Part shown: in pieces, positions 34,597 through 43,311 of the stretch
How positions within the stretch are numbered: the first letter of the stretch is position 1
Layout: the number at the start of each line of letters is the position of its first letter
Assembly (NCBI GenBank): GCA_036398175.1
Contig: DASWHL010000067.1
Location: 1-64,000 of the forward strand
Source: JAOTWJ01 sp036398175
GTDB taxonomy: Bacteria > Gemmatimonadota > Gemmatimonadetes > Gemmatimonadales > GWC2-71-9
Direction of reading: 5' to 3'
DNA length: 64,000 nt
The notes under the pieces: model-generated
What the model was told of the DNA's origin: nothing
Seen by the model: only the letters and a program-made list of their open reading frames with translations
Database searches by the model: none
Position numbers and translations under genes: made by a program

Positions 34597-36555
34597 GTGA
34601 TCTCCGCGTCCAGCCTCGCGAAGTCGTTCGGCGACCGGAGCCTGTTTGCCGGGGCGTCGTTCCAGCTCAATGCGGGCGAACGGTACGGCCTGGTCGGCGC
34701 CAACGGGTCCGGCAAGACCACGCTGCTCCGGATCCTGAGCGGGGATCTCGCTCCGGACGACGGCACCGTGTCCGTGGCCAAGCGGCTCCGGCTGGGCGTG
34801 CTTCGCCAGGATCAGTTCGCGTACGACGATCAGGACATTCTGAGCGTGGCGCTCCAGGGCAATCCGGAACTCTGGAACGCGCTGGTCGAGCACGAGCGGC
34901 TGCTCGCGAATGCCGGGGAGTCGTTCGACGCCGCGCGGTACGCCACGGTCGAGGAGACCATCCGGCGGCACGACGGCTATGCCGCCGAAGCGTGGGCCGC
35001 CACGATCCTCGAGGGGCTGGGCATCCCGACGGCCAGGCATCGTGACCCGATGGCGACCCTGTCGGGCGGGTTCCGGCTCCGGGTGTTGCTGGCGCAGGTG
35101 CTGGCGAGCGGTCCCGACGTGCTGCTCCTGGACGAGCCGAGCAACCATCTCGACATCCTGTCCATCCGGTGGCTCGAGAAGTTCCTCCGGGACTTCCCCG
35201 GGACGGTGCTGGTCATCTCCCACGACCATCGCTTTCTGGACAACGTGGTCACGTCCATCGTGGACGTTGACTACGAGACCGTGACGTCCTATCCCGGGAA
35301 TTACACGGCGTTCCTCGAGGCCAAGCAGGCGGAGCGGGAACGCCGCGTGGCCGACATCGCGGCGCGGGAGCGGGAGATTGCGCACCACCAGAAATTCGTG
35401 GACCGCTTCCGCGCCAAGGCCAGTAAGGCGCGCCAGGCGCAGAGCAAGGTGCGGATGATCGAGAAGAAGGCGGAAGCGCTCGAGGAGCTGCCGCAGAGCT
35501 CGCGGCGCTACCCCGCGTTCCGTTTCGAGCCGCGGCGCGACAGCGGACGCGAGGTGCTGACCGTGAAGGGCGTCCGGAAGGCGTTCGGAGACCTCGAGGT
35601 GCTGCACGGCGTGGACCTCGCGGTGGTCCGCGGGGACCGCCTGGCCATCCTCGGGCCGAACGGCATCGGCAAGTCCACCCTCCTCAGGATCGTGATGGGA
35701 CGGCTCGAGGCCGACGCCGGCCAGGTGGAGTGGGGCTACGAGACCCATCCCGGCTACTTCGCGCAGGACCACCGGGAGGAATTCGCGGACGCCCGCGGCA
35801 CCGCGGAGCAATGGGCCTGGCACTTCTGTCCCGACCGCGACTTCGGATACGTGCGCGGCGCCATGGGTCTGATGCTCTTCTCGGGTGACGACGGCAAGAA
35901 GGCGCTGAGCGCGCTGTCCGGCGGCGAAACCACCCGGCTCGTCTTCACCCGCCTGGCCATCGAGCGCCCCAACGTGCTGGTGCTCGACGAGCCGACCAAC
36001 CACCTCGATCTCGAGTCCATCGAGGCGCTGGTCGAGGGGCTCAAGGCGTTCCCGGGCACCCTGATTCTCGTCTCCCACGACCGGTGGTTCGTGAGTCAGC
36101 TGGCCACGCGGGTGCTCGAGATCCGGGCGGACGGCGTCACCGATTATCCCGGCCCCTATGACGAATACGTCCATGCCTGCGGGGACGACCATCTGGACGT
36201 GGACCGGGTCGTGCTCCGGGCCAGGAAGGAGCGCAAGCGGTTGGAAAGCCCCCTCCGGTCGAAGCCGGTGGAGCGGCGGCCCGATGCCGCCATTCCACGG
36301 CGGGAGGTCGCGAAGCTCCGGCGGCGGCTGGCCGAGGTCACCGACCGCATTCAGGCCGCGGAAGTCCGGGTGCAGGAGATAGACGGCCTGTTCTGCGAGC
36401 CGGACTACTTCGCCCGCACGCCGGCCGACGAGGTGCGGGCGCGCGAGGCGGAGCGGAAGGAGCTGGCAACCGCGCTTGCCGATCTGATGGGCGAGTGGGA
36501 GAACCTCGAGCGCGAGGTCGCCGCGCTGGAACGGCTGCTCGACGACGCTGGCTGA
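34597..36555 (+). CDS. ABC-F family ATPase (Uup/EttA-like)
   Basis: 652 residues, GTG start. Two ABC ATPase domains in one chain and no membrane segments, the hallmark of ABC-F proteins that act on ribosomes. Domain 1: Walker A GANGSGKTT, signature LSGGFRLRV, Walker B VLLLDEPSNHLD. Domain 2: GPNGIGKST, LSGGETTRL, VLVLDEPTNHLD. A charged linker lies between. The last 80 or so residues form a coiled coil (KLRRRLAEVTDRIQAAEVRV and after) like the C-terminal domain of Uup. Translation factor or ribosome protection are both possible; the linker is not diagnostic by eye. Confidence 0.92.
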   Translation: MISASSLAKSFGDRSLFAGASFQLNAGERYGLVGANGSGKTTLLRILSGDLAPDDGTVSVAKRLRLGVLRQDQFAYDDQDILSVALQGNPELWNALVEHERLLANAGESFDAARYATVEETIRRHDGYAAEAWAATILEGLGIPTARHRDPMATLSGGFRLRVLLAQVLASGPDVLLLDEPSNHLDILSIRWLEKFLRDFPGTVLVISHDHRFLDNVVTSIVDVDYETVTSYPGNYTAFLEAKQAERERRVADIAAREREIAHHQKFVDRFRAKASKARQAQSKVRMIEKKAEALEELPQSSRRYPAFRFEPRRDSGREVLTVKGVRKAFGDLEVLHGVDLAVVRGDRLAILGPNGIGKSTLLRIVMGRLEADAGQVEWGYETHPGYFAQDHREEFADARGTAEQWAWHFCPDRDFGYVRGAMGLMLFSGDDGKKALSALSGGETTRLVFTRLAIERPNVLVLDEPTNHLDLESIEALVEGLKAFPGTLILVSHDRWFVSQLATRVLEIRADGVTDYPGPYDEYVHACGDDHLDVDRVVLRARKERKRLESPLRSKPVERRPDAAIPRREVAKLRRRLAEVTDRIQAAEVRVQEIDGLFCEPDYFARTPADEVRAREAERKELATALADLMGEWENLEREVAALERLLDDAG

Positions 36556-36597
36556 GGGCCCCGCCTCCGACCGCCGGCCCGCGAACCACGTCACCCC

Positions 36598-36625
36598 TTT
36601 CGCTCCGGGCCGGTTCGCCTACAAA
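36598..36625 (+). promoter_or_regulatory. Possible promoter of the cNMP operon
   Basis: TTTCGC (36598-36603), 16-bp spacer, TACAAA (36620-36625), about 36 nt before ATG 36662. It is a weak match, but the only candidate in the 106-nt gap after the ABC-F gene. Confidence 0.3.
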
Positions 36626-36661
36626 TTGCACCCTCCCCAGTCTCCAACTCTCGAGGCACGT

Positions 36662-38446
36662 ATGAACCTGCCGGCACCGCTGGATGGCCTGGCCATCGAG
36701 GAGCGTACCGTCCTGGAGCAGTATCTGGAGCCGGTCGAATTCCCCGCCGGAACGTTGCTGTTCGAGGAAGGCAGCGCCGGCGACGGCTGCTACATCATTG
36801 ACGGCGGAGAGGTTCGCCTGGAGCTTGCCCGTCCCGAAGTGGACTCCGACGGGGTGCTCGGATTCCTGGAGCCCGGGTCGGTGGTGGGCGAGCTGAGTCT
36901 GCTCGACTCGCTGCCGCGGTCAGCCAGCGCCTGGAGCCACACGGACGTCAAGGCGCGGCGGCTGTCGGCGGATTCGATCGAGCGCCTCCTGGAGGCCCAC
37001 CCCCGCATCGGCGTGCAGGTGTACCGCGCACTTGGCCGGGACGCGGCCCGCAAGCTGCGCGCGACGACGCGGCGGCTTGCCGAGTTCGCCGTGACCGATC
37101 CCGACCCGGATGTGCATGAGACGGTTGCCCGGGCACAGCAGGCCATCCGCGCGTTCGAGGACTGGACGGACGAGCGCGTGGACGAACTGCTGGGGCAGGT
37201 GGCCCAGGCGGTGGCGGCGCGGGCCGGGGAGCTGGCCGCGGCCACCGTCAAGGAGACGCACCTCGGCAACGTGCCGGACAAGACGCTGAAGAACCAGATG
37301 GCAAGCGTCGGCGTGTACCGGTCGCTGGTGGGGCGCCCGGGGCGGGGACCGCTCCAGGCACACGCCCACCGCGGCGTGACGGAACTGGCGAGCCCGGCGG
37401 GCGTGATCTTCGCGCTGATCCCGATGACCAATCCGGTGGCGACCGCGGTCTTCAAGACGCTGATCGCGCTCAAGGGCGGGAACGCGCTGATCCTGAGCTT
37501 TCATCGGGCCGCTTTGGGCGTCGGCAACGCCACGGGTGAGCTGATCCGCGGCGTGCTCGCGCAGGCGGGGGCCCCGCCGGACCTCGTGCAATGGATTCAC
37601 AAGCGCAGCAGCCGCAAGAAGACCGCGATGTATCTGGGACATCCCGGGGTGTCCCTGGTGCTCGCGACGGGTGGGGCGGGGATGGTGCGCGCGGCGTACA
37701 GCTCCGGGACGCCCGCCATTGGCGTGGGGCCCGCGAACACGCCCACGCTGATCTGCGCCGACGCCGACCCCGACCAGGCGGCGCAGGCCGTCGTGATGAG
37801 CAAGTCGTTCGACAACGGGCTCATCTGCGGCGCCGAGCACAACCTGATCGTCGAGCGGCCGCTGCGGGAGCCCCTGATCGAGGCGCTCGAGCGTGCCGGG
37901 GCGGCGGTGCTGACGCCGGAGGAAACCGCGCGGGCCATGGCGGCGGCCATTGATCCGGCCACGGGCACGTGGCGACCCCAGATCATCGGGCAGGATGCGC
38001 AGCGCATTGCCGGGCTCGTGGGAATCACGCGGCCCCACCCGATCCGGGTGGTCGTCGCCCCCACCGACGACGCCTCGCCGACGAACCCGCTTGCCGGAGA
38101 GAAGATCTTCCCGGTATTGTCACTGTTCACCGTGGCGACTGCGGACGACGGCATTGCGCTGGCGCGGCGGCTGCTCGAGTTCCACGGGGCCGGCCACACC
38201 GCGGGGATCCACACGCGGGACCAGGCCGTCATCGAGCGGTTCGGCCGCGCCATCCCGGCCGGCCGGATCCTCGTGAACTCACCATCCGTGCAGGGCGTGG
38301 TGGGGCTCACGAGCGGACTCGAGCCGTCGTTCACGCTCGGCTGCGGCACGTTCGGCGGCAACTCGACCACCGATAACGTCACCTACCGGAACCTGCTGAA
38401 CATCAAGCGCGTCGCGCATTTCGTGCAACCCACTGATGCCGGATGA
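36662..38446 (+). CDS. cNMP-binding domain fused to CoA-acylating aldehyde dehydrogenase
   Basis: 594 residues from ATG 36662 (GAGG site upstream). Residues about 10-130 are a CAP_ED cyclic-nucleotide-binding domain; its phosphate-binding cassette GELSLLDSLPRSASA keeps Glu77 and Arg86. Residues about 145-580 match the AdhE N-terminal / EutE-type acylating aldehyde dehydrogenases: IPMTNPVATA near the NAD site, LATGGAGMVRAAYSSG, and SFDNGLICGAEHN with nucleophile Cys389. The reaction would be aldehyde + CoA + NAD(P)+ to acyl-CoA, reversible; chain length is unknown. No alcohol dehydrogenase domain follows, unlike AdhE. Its 3' end overlaps the patatin gene by 11 nt. This domain pairing is unfamiliar to me. 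Confidence 0.9.
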   Translation: MNLPAPLDGLAIEERTVLEQYLEPVEFPAGTLLFEEGSAGDGCYIIDGGEVRLELARPEVDSDGVLGFLEPGSVVGELSLLDSLPRSASAWSHTDVKARRLSADSIERLLEAHPRIGVQVYRALGRDAARKLRATTRRLAEFAVTDPDPDVHETVARAQQAIRAFEDWTDERVDELLGQVAQAVAARAGELAAATVKETHLGNVPDKTLKNQMASVGVYRSLVGRPGRGPLQAHAHRGVTELASPAGVIFALIPMTNPVATAVFKTLIALKGGNALILSFHRAALGVGNATGELIRGVLAQAGAPPDLVQWIHKRSSRKKTAMYLGHPGVSLVLATGGAGMVRAAYSSGTPAIGVGPANTPTLICADADPDQAAQAVVMSKSFDNGLICGAEHNLIVERPLREPLIEALERAGAAVLTPEETARAMAAAIDPATGTWRPQIIGQDAQRIAGLVGITRPHPIRVVVAPTDDASPTNPLAGEKIFPVLSLFTVATADDGIALARRLLEFHGAGHTAGIHTRDQAVIERFGRAIPAGRILVNSPSVQGVVGLTSGLEPSFTLGCGTFGGNSTTDNVTYRNLLNIKRVAHFVQPTDAG

Positions 38447-40229
38447 CGTGACCGGGCGCGCGTACGCGCGCTCGGTGCTCGGCGCCACCGACCTGTTCGG
38501 CGGCCTCGATCCGGCGACCCTCGATGCGCTCGTGGATGCGCTCGATGTCGTGCGGGTGCACGGTGGAGAGCAGCTGTTCGCGGAGGGCGACGCGGGGGAC
38601 GCGGCCTACCTGGTGCTGAGCGGCCGGCTCCGGGTGGAGCGGGCCGGCGACGGCGGGCCAACCGTGATCCGTGAGGTCGGGCGCGGCGAGCTGGTGGGTG
38701 AGCTGTCCCTGCTCACCGGGGCGCCACGCTCGGCCGCCGTCCGGGCGGTGCGGGACACGGAGCTCGGACGGCTGCCGCGCGAGCGATTCGACCCGCTGCT
38801 GCGGGCCCACGGCGCTCTCGCCATCGAGATCACCCGGATGCTCGCGGGGTGGCTGGCCGCCCCCGCCTCCACGTCCCCGCCGGGTGCCAGCGTCACCACG
38901 GTCGCCGTGCGGGGCATCGGGCGCGAGCCACCGACGGAGGCGATCGCGCGCGCGCTGACCGGCGCGCTGGCCCCGTTCGGAACGACGATGCTGATCGGGC
39001 CACGGCACGACGCGGAGGCGCGCTGGCTCGACGAGCAGGAGCGTGCGCACGATTACGTCGTGTACGTGGGCGACGCGGCCACGCCGGGCTGGACGGCGCG
39101 CTGTCTCCGGCAGTCCGATCTCATCCTCACGGTCGCCCGGGCGGACGACGCGCCGGCGGACCCGGAGGGATCCGACGGGACGGCGGCTGACTGGACCGCC
39201 GAAGACCTCGTGCTGGTGCACACGGGTGGCGTACGGACCGGGCGGGGCGCGGCACGGTGGATGGCCGGCCGCGCGATCCGCCGCCGGCACCACGTCCGGC
39301 TCGGCAACCCCGAGGACTTTGCGCGGCTCGCGCGGCGGCTCACCGGCCGGGGCATTGGCGTGGCCCTGAGCGGCGGCGGGGCTCGCGGGCTCGCGCACAT
39401 CGGGTTCCTGCGAGCCCTCGAAGAGATCGGCATCCCGGTGGACGAAATCGGCGGCACCAGCATGGGCGCCGTCATCGCAGCCCAGTACGCGGCCGGCATG
39501 CCGCTCGACGAGATCGTCGCCCAGCATCACCATGGCTGGACGCACCACCACCCCCACCGGGCGTACACCATTCCGTTCGCGTCCATCGTGACGCATCGGG
39601 CGGCGCAACGCATGCTGGAGGAGATGTTCGGCGACCTCGACTTCGAGGACTGCTGGATCGAGTGCTTCGCGTGCTCGGCCAACCTCACGCGGTCGAACCT
39701 GGTGGTGCACCGGACTGGCCGGGTGGCGCGCGGTACCCTCGCCAGCATCGCGATCCCGGGCGTGGCGCCACCGATCGTGAGCGACGATGGCGATCTCCTG
39801 GTGGATGGCGGCGTCCTCAACAACCTGCCCGCGGCCCTGCTGGTGCGGGGAGCCCACGGCGCCGTGCTCGCCAGCGACGCGTCACCGGGCCAGGAGCCGC
39901 GCACCGGCTACGCGGAAACCCCCAGCAGCTGGCGACTGCTGCGGGATCGGTGGACCCGACGAGGCTCCGCGCCGTACTACCCGTCCATCTTCGAGACGCT
40001 CGCCCGGGTCGCGGTCGTGGCCAGCACCCAGGAAACGCGACGCGTCCGGGACACGGCGGATCTCTATTTTCACGCGCCGGTGGACCATATCGGCATCTTC
40101 GAGTTTCATCGCCTGGCCGAGGTGGCGGATCTCGGGTATCAGGCGGCGCGCGAGCCGTTACGCAACTGGTGGGCGGATCGGTCGGCGGGAGCCCGTCGCG
40201 TGCGGCGCACCACGATGAGCGGGGTGTGA
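38436..40229 (+). CDS. cNMP-binding domain fused to patatin-like phospholipase (NTE type)
   Basis: 597 residues. A CAP_ED domain lies at about 15-140 with cassette VGELSLLTGAPRSAAV (Glu89, Arg98). A middle region (about 150-295) of unclear fold follows. The patatin lipase domain is at about 305-500: oxyanion loop GGGARG (313-318), nucleophile GTSMG (Ser342) and the catalytic Asp in VDGGVLNNLP. This is the layout of bacterial and eukaryotic neuropathy-target-esterase proteins, which release fatty acids from (lyso)phospholipids. Start ATG 38436 overlaps the previous stop; the next gene begins 2 nt after its stop. Confidence 0.92.
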   Translation: MPDDVTGRAYARSVLGATDLFGGLDPATLDALVDALDVVRVHGGEQLFAEGDAGDAAYLVLSGRLRVERAGDGGPTVIREVGRGELVGELSLLTGAPRSAAVRAVRDTELGRLPRERFDPLLRAHGALAIEITRMLAGWLAAPASTSPPGASVTTVAVRGIGREPPTEAIARALTGALAPFGTTMLIGPRHDAEARWLDEQERAHDYVVYVGDAATPGWTARCLRQSDLILTVARADDAPADPEGSDGTAADWTAEDLVLVHTGGVRTGRGAARWMAGRAIRRRHHVRLGNPEDFARLARRLTGRGIGVALSGGGARGLAHIGFLRALEEIGIPVDEIGGTSMGAVIAAQYAAGMPLDEIVAQHHHGWTHHHPHRAYTIPFASIVTHRAAQRMLEEMFGDLDFEDCWIECFACSANLTRSNLVVHRTGRVARGTLASIAIPGVAPPIVSDDGDLLVDGGVLNNLPAALLVRGAHGAVLASDASPGQEPRTGYAETPSSWRLLRDRWTRRGSAPYYPSIFETLARVAVVASTQETRRVRDTADLYFHAPVDHIGIFEFHRLAEVADLGYQAAREPLRNWWADRSAGARRVRRTTMSGV

Positions 40230-40231
40230 GG

Positions 40232-41836
40232 ATGGCCCGCAGTGTCCCTCGAATCGTCTGCCTGGGCGGTGGCTGGGCCAGCCTGAATTGTGTCCGGGCG
40301 CTGCGCCGGGGCATCCGGCGGGGCGAAGTGGACGTCACGGTCATCGGGCGCGACAACTTCCACACGTTTCACGGGTTCATCGCGGAGATGCTGACGGGGC
40401 GCATCCAGCCGGGTCAGATCATCAGCCCGGCGCGCCGCATGTTTCCGCCGGCGCGCTTCCACAACGCGGAGATTGACGGTATTGACCTCGAGCGGCGGGT
40501 CGTGACCACGAGCCGCCACCTCGACGGCCGCCAGTACGAGCTGCCCTTCGACCATCTATTCGTGGGCCTCGGCTCGGTGGACGACCTGTCGCGGTATCCC
40601 GGGATCGCCGAGCACGCGCTCAAGCTCAAGACCTACTGGGACTGCTTCAAGGTCCGGAACCACATCCTGAGCATGCTGGAGCTGGCGGAGATCGAATCGG
40701 ATCCGGCCGAGCGACGGCGACTACTCACGTTCGTGGTGGTGGGGGGCAACTACGGCGGCATCGAGGTGGCGGCCGAGTTGAAGGACTTCATCCGCGTGCT
40801 GGCGCGGCGCGAGTACCCCGGCATTGATCCGGCGGACGCGCGCGTCATGGTCGTGCACAGCGGCGAGCGCATCCTTCCGGAACTGCTGGCGCACCATCCA
40901 CGACTGGTGCGGTACGCGGAGCGGTATCTCGCGTCGCGCGGGCTCGAGTTCCGTCTGGGGGTCCGGCTCGCGGCCGCGACCCCGGAGGAGGCCGTGCTGA
41001 GCGACGGCGAGCGGATCCCCACGCGCTCGATCATCAGCTCGGCCGGCACGGCGCTGACTCCCCTGCTCGACCAGTTCCCGTACGAGCGGGACGAGCGCGG
41101 ACGGCTCGTGACGGACGAGTGCACGCGCGTTCCCGGCGCGGAGAACGTCTGGGCGGCGGGCGACTGCGCGGCGGTGCCCCACCCGCGCGGCGGTGCTTGT
41201 CCGCAGCTCGCCATCTTCGCGATGACGACGGGCCGGCAGGCGGGCCGCAACATCCTGCGCACCGTGCGGGGGAAGCCGCTCCGGCGGTACCGGTTCACCG
41301 GGCTCGGCGACGCCTGCGGGCTGGGGCGCCGGCGGGCCATCGCGCAGGTGAAGGGCATCGAGATCACCGGCGTCCCCGCCTGGATCGTGTGGCGGGCGTT
41401 CTTCATCCGGTTCGTGCCGACGCTCGACCGGCAGCTCCGCATTCTGCTCGACTGGATCGTCACGCCGCTGGTGGGCCGCGACATCGTGGAGATCCGGCCC
41501 CGCGAGCCGTTCGGGCTGCGGCGGGAGCACTACGAGGCCGGCCAGCCGATCGTGCGACAGGGGGAGCTGGGACAGCAACTCTACCTGATCTGGCAGGGTG
41601 AGGTGGAGGTGGTCCGCGAGGAGCAGGGACGCACGGAGATACTTGCCCGGCTCGGCCCGGGGCAACACTTCGGCGAGGTCGCCGTGTTCCAGAACGTGCG
41701 CCGGACGGCCACCGTCCGGGCCGTCACACCCGTGGAAGTCGTTGCCGTGGGTGGGCAGGAAGCCCGGGTGCTGAGCGAGACGGTCCGCCCGTTCGGCGAG
41801 GCGATCGCGCGGTTGCCCGACCGGAGCCGGGAGTAG
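40232..41836 (+). CDS. Type-II NADH dehydrogenase-like flavoprotein with C-terminal cNMP domain
   Basis: 534 residues from ATG 40232. The N-terminal FAD-dependent pyridine-nucleotide oxidoreductase has FAD motif CLGGGWASLNC, NAD(P)H motif VVVGGNYGGIEVAAEL and second FAD motif VWAAGDCAAVPHP. Hydrophobic and amphipathic stretches at about 380-420 (VWRAFFIRFVP, LLDWIVTPLVG) are like the membrane-docking region of NDH-2 enzymes, which pass electrons from NADH to quinone. Residues about 425-525 are a CAP_ED domain with cassette FGEVAVFQNVRRTATV, Glu and Arg kept. The fusion order is opposite to that of its two operon partners. Confidence 0.88.
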   Translation: MARSVPRIVCLGGGWASLNCVRALRRGIRRGEVDVTVIGRDNFHTFHGFIAEMLTGRIQPGQIISPARRMFPPARFHNAEIDGIDLERRVVTTSRHLDGRQYELPFDHLFVGLGSVDDLSRYPGIAEHALKLKTYWDCFKVRNHILSMLELAEIESDPAERRRLLTFVVVGGNYGGIEVAAELKDFIRVLARREYPGIDPADARVMVVHSGERILPELLAHHPRLVRYAERYLASRGLEFRLGVRLAAATPEEAVLSDGERIPTRSIISSAGTALTPLLDQFPYERDERGRLVTDECTRVPGAENVWAAGDCAAVPHPRGGACPQLAIFAMTTGRQAGRNILRTVRGKPLRRYRFTGLGDACGLGRRRAIAQVKGIEITGVPAWIVWRAFFIRFVPTLDRQLRILLDWIVTPLVGRDIVEIRPREPFGLRREHYEAGQPIVRQGELGQQLYLIWQGEVEVVREEQGRTEILARLGPGQHFGEVAVFQNVRRTATVRAVTPVEVVAVGGQEARVLSETVRPFGEAIARLPDRSRE

Positions 41837-41856
41837 CGCGGGGCGGGGGTAAACGA

Positions 41857-41887
41857 CGGTAGGGGCCCTGCTGCAAGGCCCCTACCG
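41857..41887. terminator. Hairpin between convergent genes
   Basis: An 11-bp perfect stem (41857-41867 with 41877-41887, 9-nt loop) between the NADH dehydrogenase-like gene and the converging desaturase gene. It is likely a two-way terminator, though without a U-tract. The next 45 nt repeat short CTACCGC / CGTCC-type words. Confidence 0.6.
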
Positions 41888-41931
41888 CCTTCTACCGCCC
41901 CCTGCCGTCGTCCGTTCTGTCGTCCTGTGAC

Positions 41932-43020
41932 CTACCGCCACACCTCCGGCACCGCCTCGGGCTTCGTCGGCTGTACCGGCTCGGTGAGGCGCGCCCGGAT
42001 CCGGGGCAGATCGCGGAACCCGACCAGCTTCTTCTCGTCTTCATCCCACAGCGTGAGCCGCAGGGTCCCGACGCTCTGCGGCAGCGTCAGGCGGGTCACG
42101 TCGTGGAACTGTGGGTTCTCGTCGTAGCAGCGCTGGAGGTTGTAGTTCGGCACGCGACTCGAGACGTGGTGGATGTGGTGCAGGCCGATGTTGGCGGTGA
42201 ACCACTGGAGCCACCTGGGCATCACGAGGTGCGAGGCGCCCTCGAGGCCCGCGTGGAAGTAGTTCCAGGTCTCGCGGTATCGCCAGTACGTGTCCTCGTA
42301 CTGGTGCTGCACGTAGAAGAGATAGACGCCCGTCGAGCCGGCGAGCAGCGTGACCGGAACCTGCACCAGCAGGAACTTGTCAATCCCGATGGTGAGCCAC
42401 GCCGCCGCCACGATGGCCAGCAACGCGGCATTCGACCAGTACACGCTGTGCCACTCCCGTTTCCACTCGCGCGGCGCGTCGTTGGGCCAGCGATGCTTGA
42501 TGACGAACTGCCAGACCGGACCCACCAGGAGCATCACGAGCGGGTGGCGGTAGAGCCGGTAGGCCAGCCGCTTGCCCGGCACCCGGCTCAGGTACTCTTT
42601 GACGGTCAGCGTGTCAATGTCGCCGAAGGAGCGAATGTCCAGGTTGCCGGACGAGGCGTGGTGCATGGCGTGGGTCTTCCGCCAGTACTCGTAGGGCACC
42701 AGCGTGAGTACGCCGATGATGGAGCCGATGACGTTGTTCAGCTTCTGGGACGGCGTGAACGCCCCGTGCCCGCAGTCGTGCTGGAACATGAACATCCGGA
42801 CCAGGAACATGGCCGTGGGCACGGCGAGCAGCAGGGTGAGCCAGTAGCCCACCTGCAGGCTCAGGTACATGGCGGCCCACAGCGCCGCGAACGGAATGGC
42901 GGTGTTCAGGACCTGGAACCACGCCCGCCACGCCACCGGCTTCCGGTACGGCGCCAGGAGTGCATTCCAGTCGATGTCGGTGATCTGCGTGCCCGCCGGG
43001 GCAGCGGCATCGGTTTGCAT
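41932..43020 (-). CDS. Membrane fatty acid desaturase
   Basis: 362 residues. The three histidine boxes of the di-iron membrane desaturases are present: HDCGHGAF, HAMHHASSG and GLHHIHHVS. Four or more membrane segments are seen (for example FAALWAAMYLSLQVGYWLTL). It would insert a double bond in membrane acyl chains using O2 and an electron donor. It converges on the cNMP operon, whose products also touch lipids. A -10 box TAGATT lies 7 nt before the ATG. Confidence 0.9.
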   Translation of the reverse strand: MQTDAAAPAGTQITDIDWNALLAPYRKPVAWRAWFQVLNTAIPFAALWAAMYLSLQVGYWLTLLLAVPTAMFLVRMFMFQHDCGHGAFTPSQKLNNVIGSIIGVLTLVPYEYWRKTHAMHHASSGNLDIRSFGDIDTLTVKEYLSRVPGKRLAYRLYRHPLVMLLVGPVWQFVIKHRWPNDAPREWKREWHSVYWSNAALLAIVAAAWLTIGIDKFLLVQVPVTLLAGSTGVYLFYVQHQYEDTYWRYRETWNYFHAGLEGASHLVMPRWLQWFTANIGLHHIHHVSSRVPNYNLQRCYDENPQFHDVTRLTLPQSVGTLRLTLWDEDEKKLVGFRDLPRIRARLTEPVQPTKPEAVPEVWR

Positions 43021-43027
43021 CTGGCCT

Positions 43028-43056
43028 AATCTAGCTCATCCCCCAGTCATTTCGAA
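43028..43056 (-). promoter_or_regulatory. Desaturase promoter, leaderless type
   Basis: Minus strand: TTCGAA, about 17-bp spacer, TAGATT (43033-43028), 7 nt to ATG 43020. No ribosome site is visible. Confidence 0.4.
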
Positions 43057-43311
43057 ATCCCGCCCCTCCCGTGCGTTTAGCCTCGAGGTGACGGCGCCCC
43101 GGCGTGGGGGGTATTACAGCTGGAGGCGATCGTAGGCGCTCTGCCCGCGCGGGTCCGGGTTCTCGTAGGGGGTGGGGTGCCCTGGGACTACCCCCCGGGG
43201 GGGACGCCCGTGGAGATTGATCTCGGGAACCGGTGAACCCGTCAGAAGCGGCCGGCGCCGGTCGTTCTCGGGTGGGCAAGTCTTCTGGCGATTCAGCGTG
43301 GAGGGGACGAT
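43034..43311. other. Spacer between desaturase and DUF4382 lipoprotein
   Basis: Divergent spacer with no clear gene. On the minus strand a frame ending at 43114 reads PVPEINLHGRPP and later NPDPRGQSAYDRLQL before a stop. This could be the eroded C-terminus of a secreted protein, but no upstream part exists. A GGGG-rich palindrome (ACTACCCCCCGGGGGGGA) lies near 43187. Confidence 0.3.

Noticed and set aside
32274..34781. N-terminal extension of the amino acid dehydrogenase frame
   Set aside because: It lies antisense to the M28 peptidase gene. The enzyme family begins at MDAVQQLIAEW (32273).
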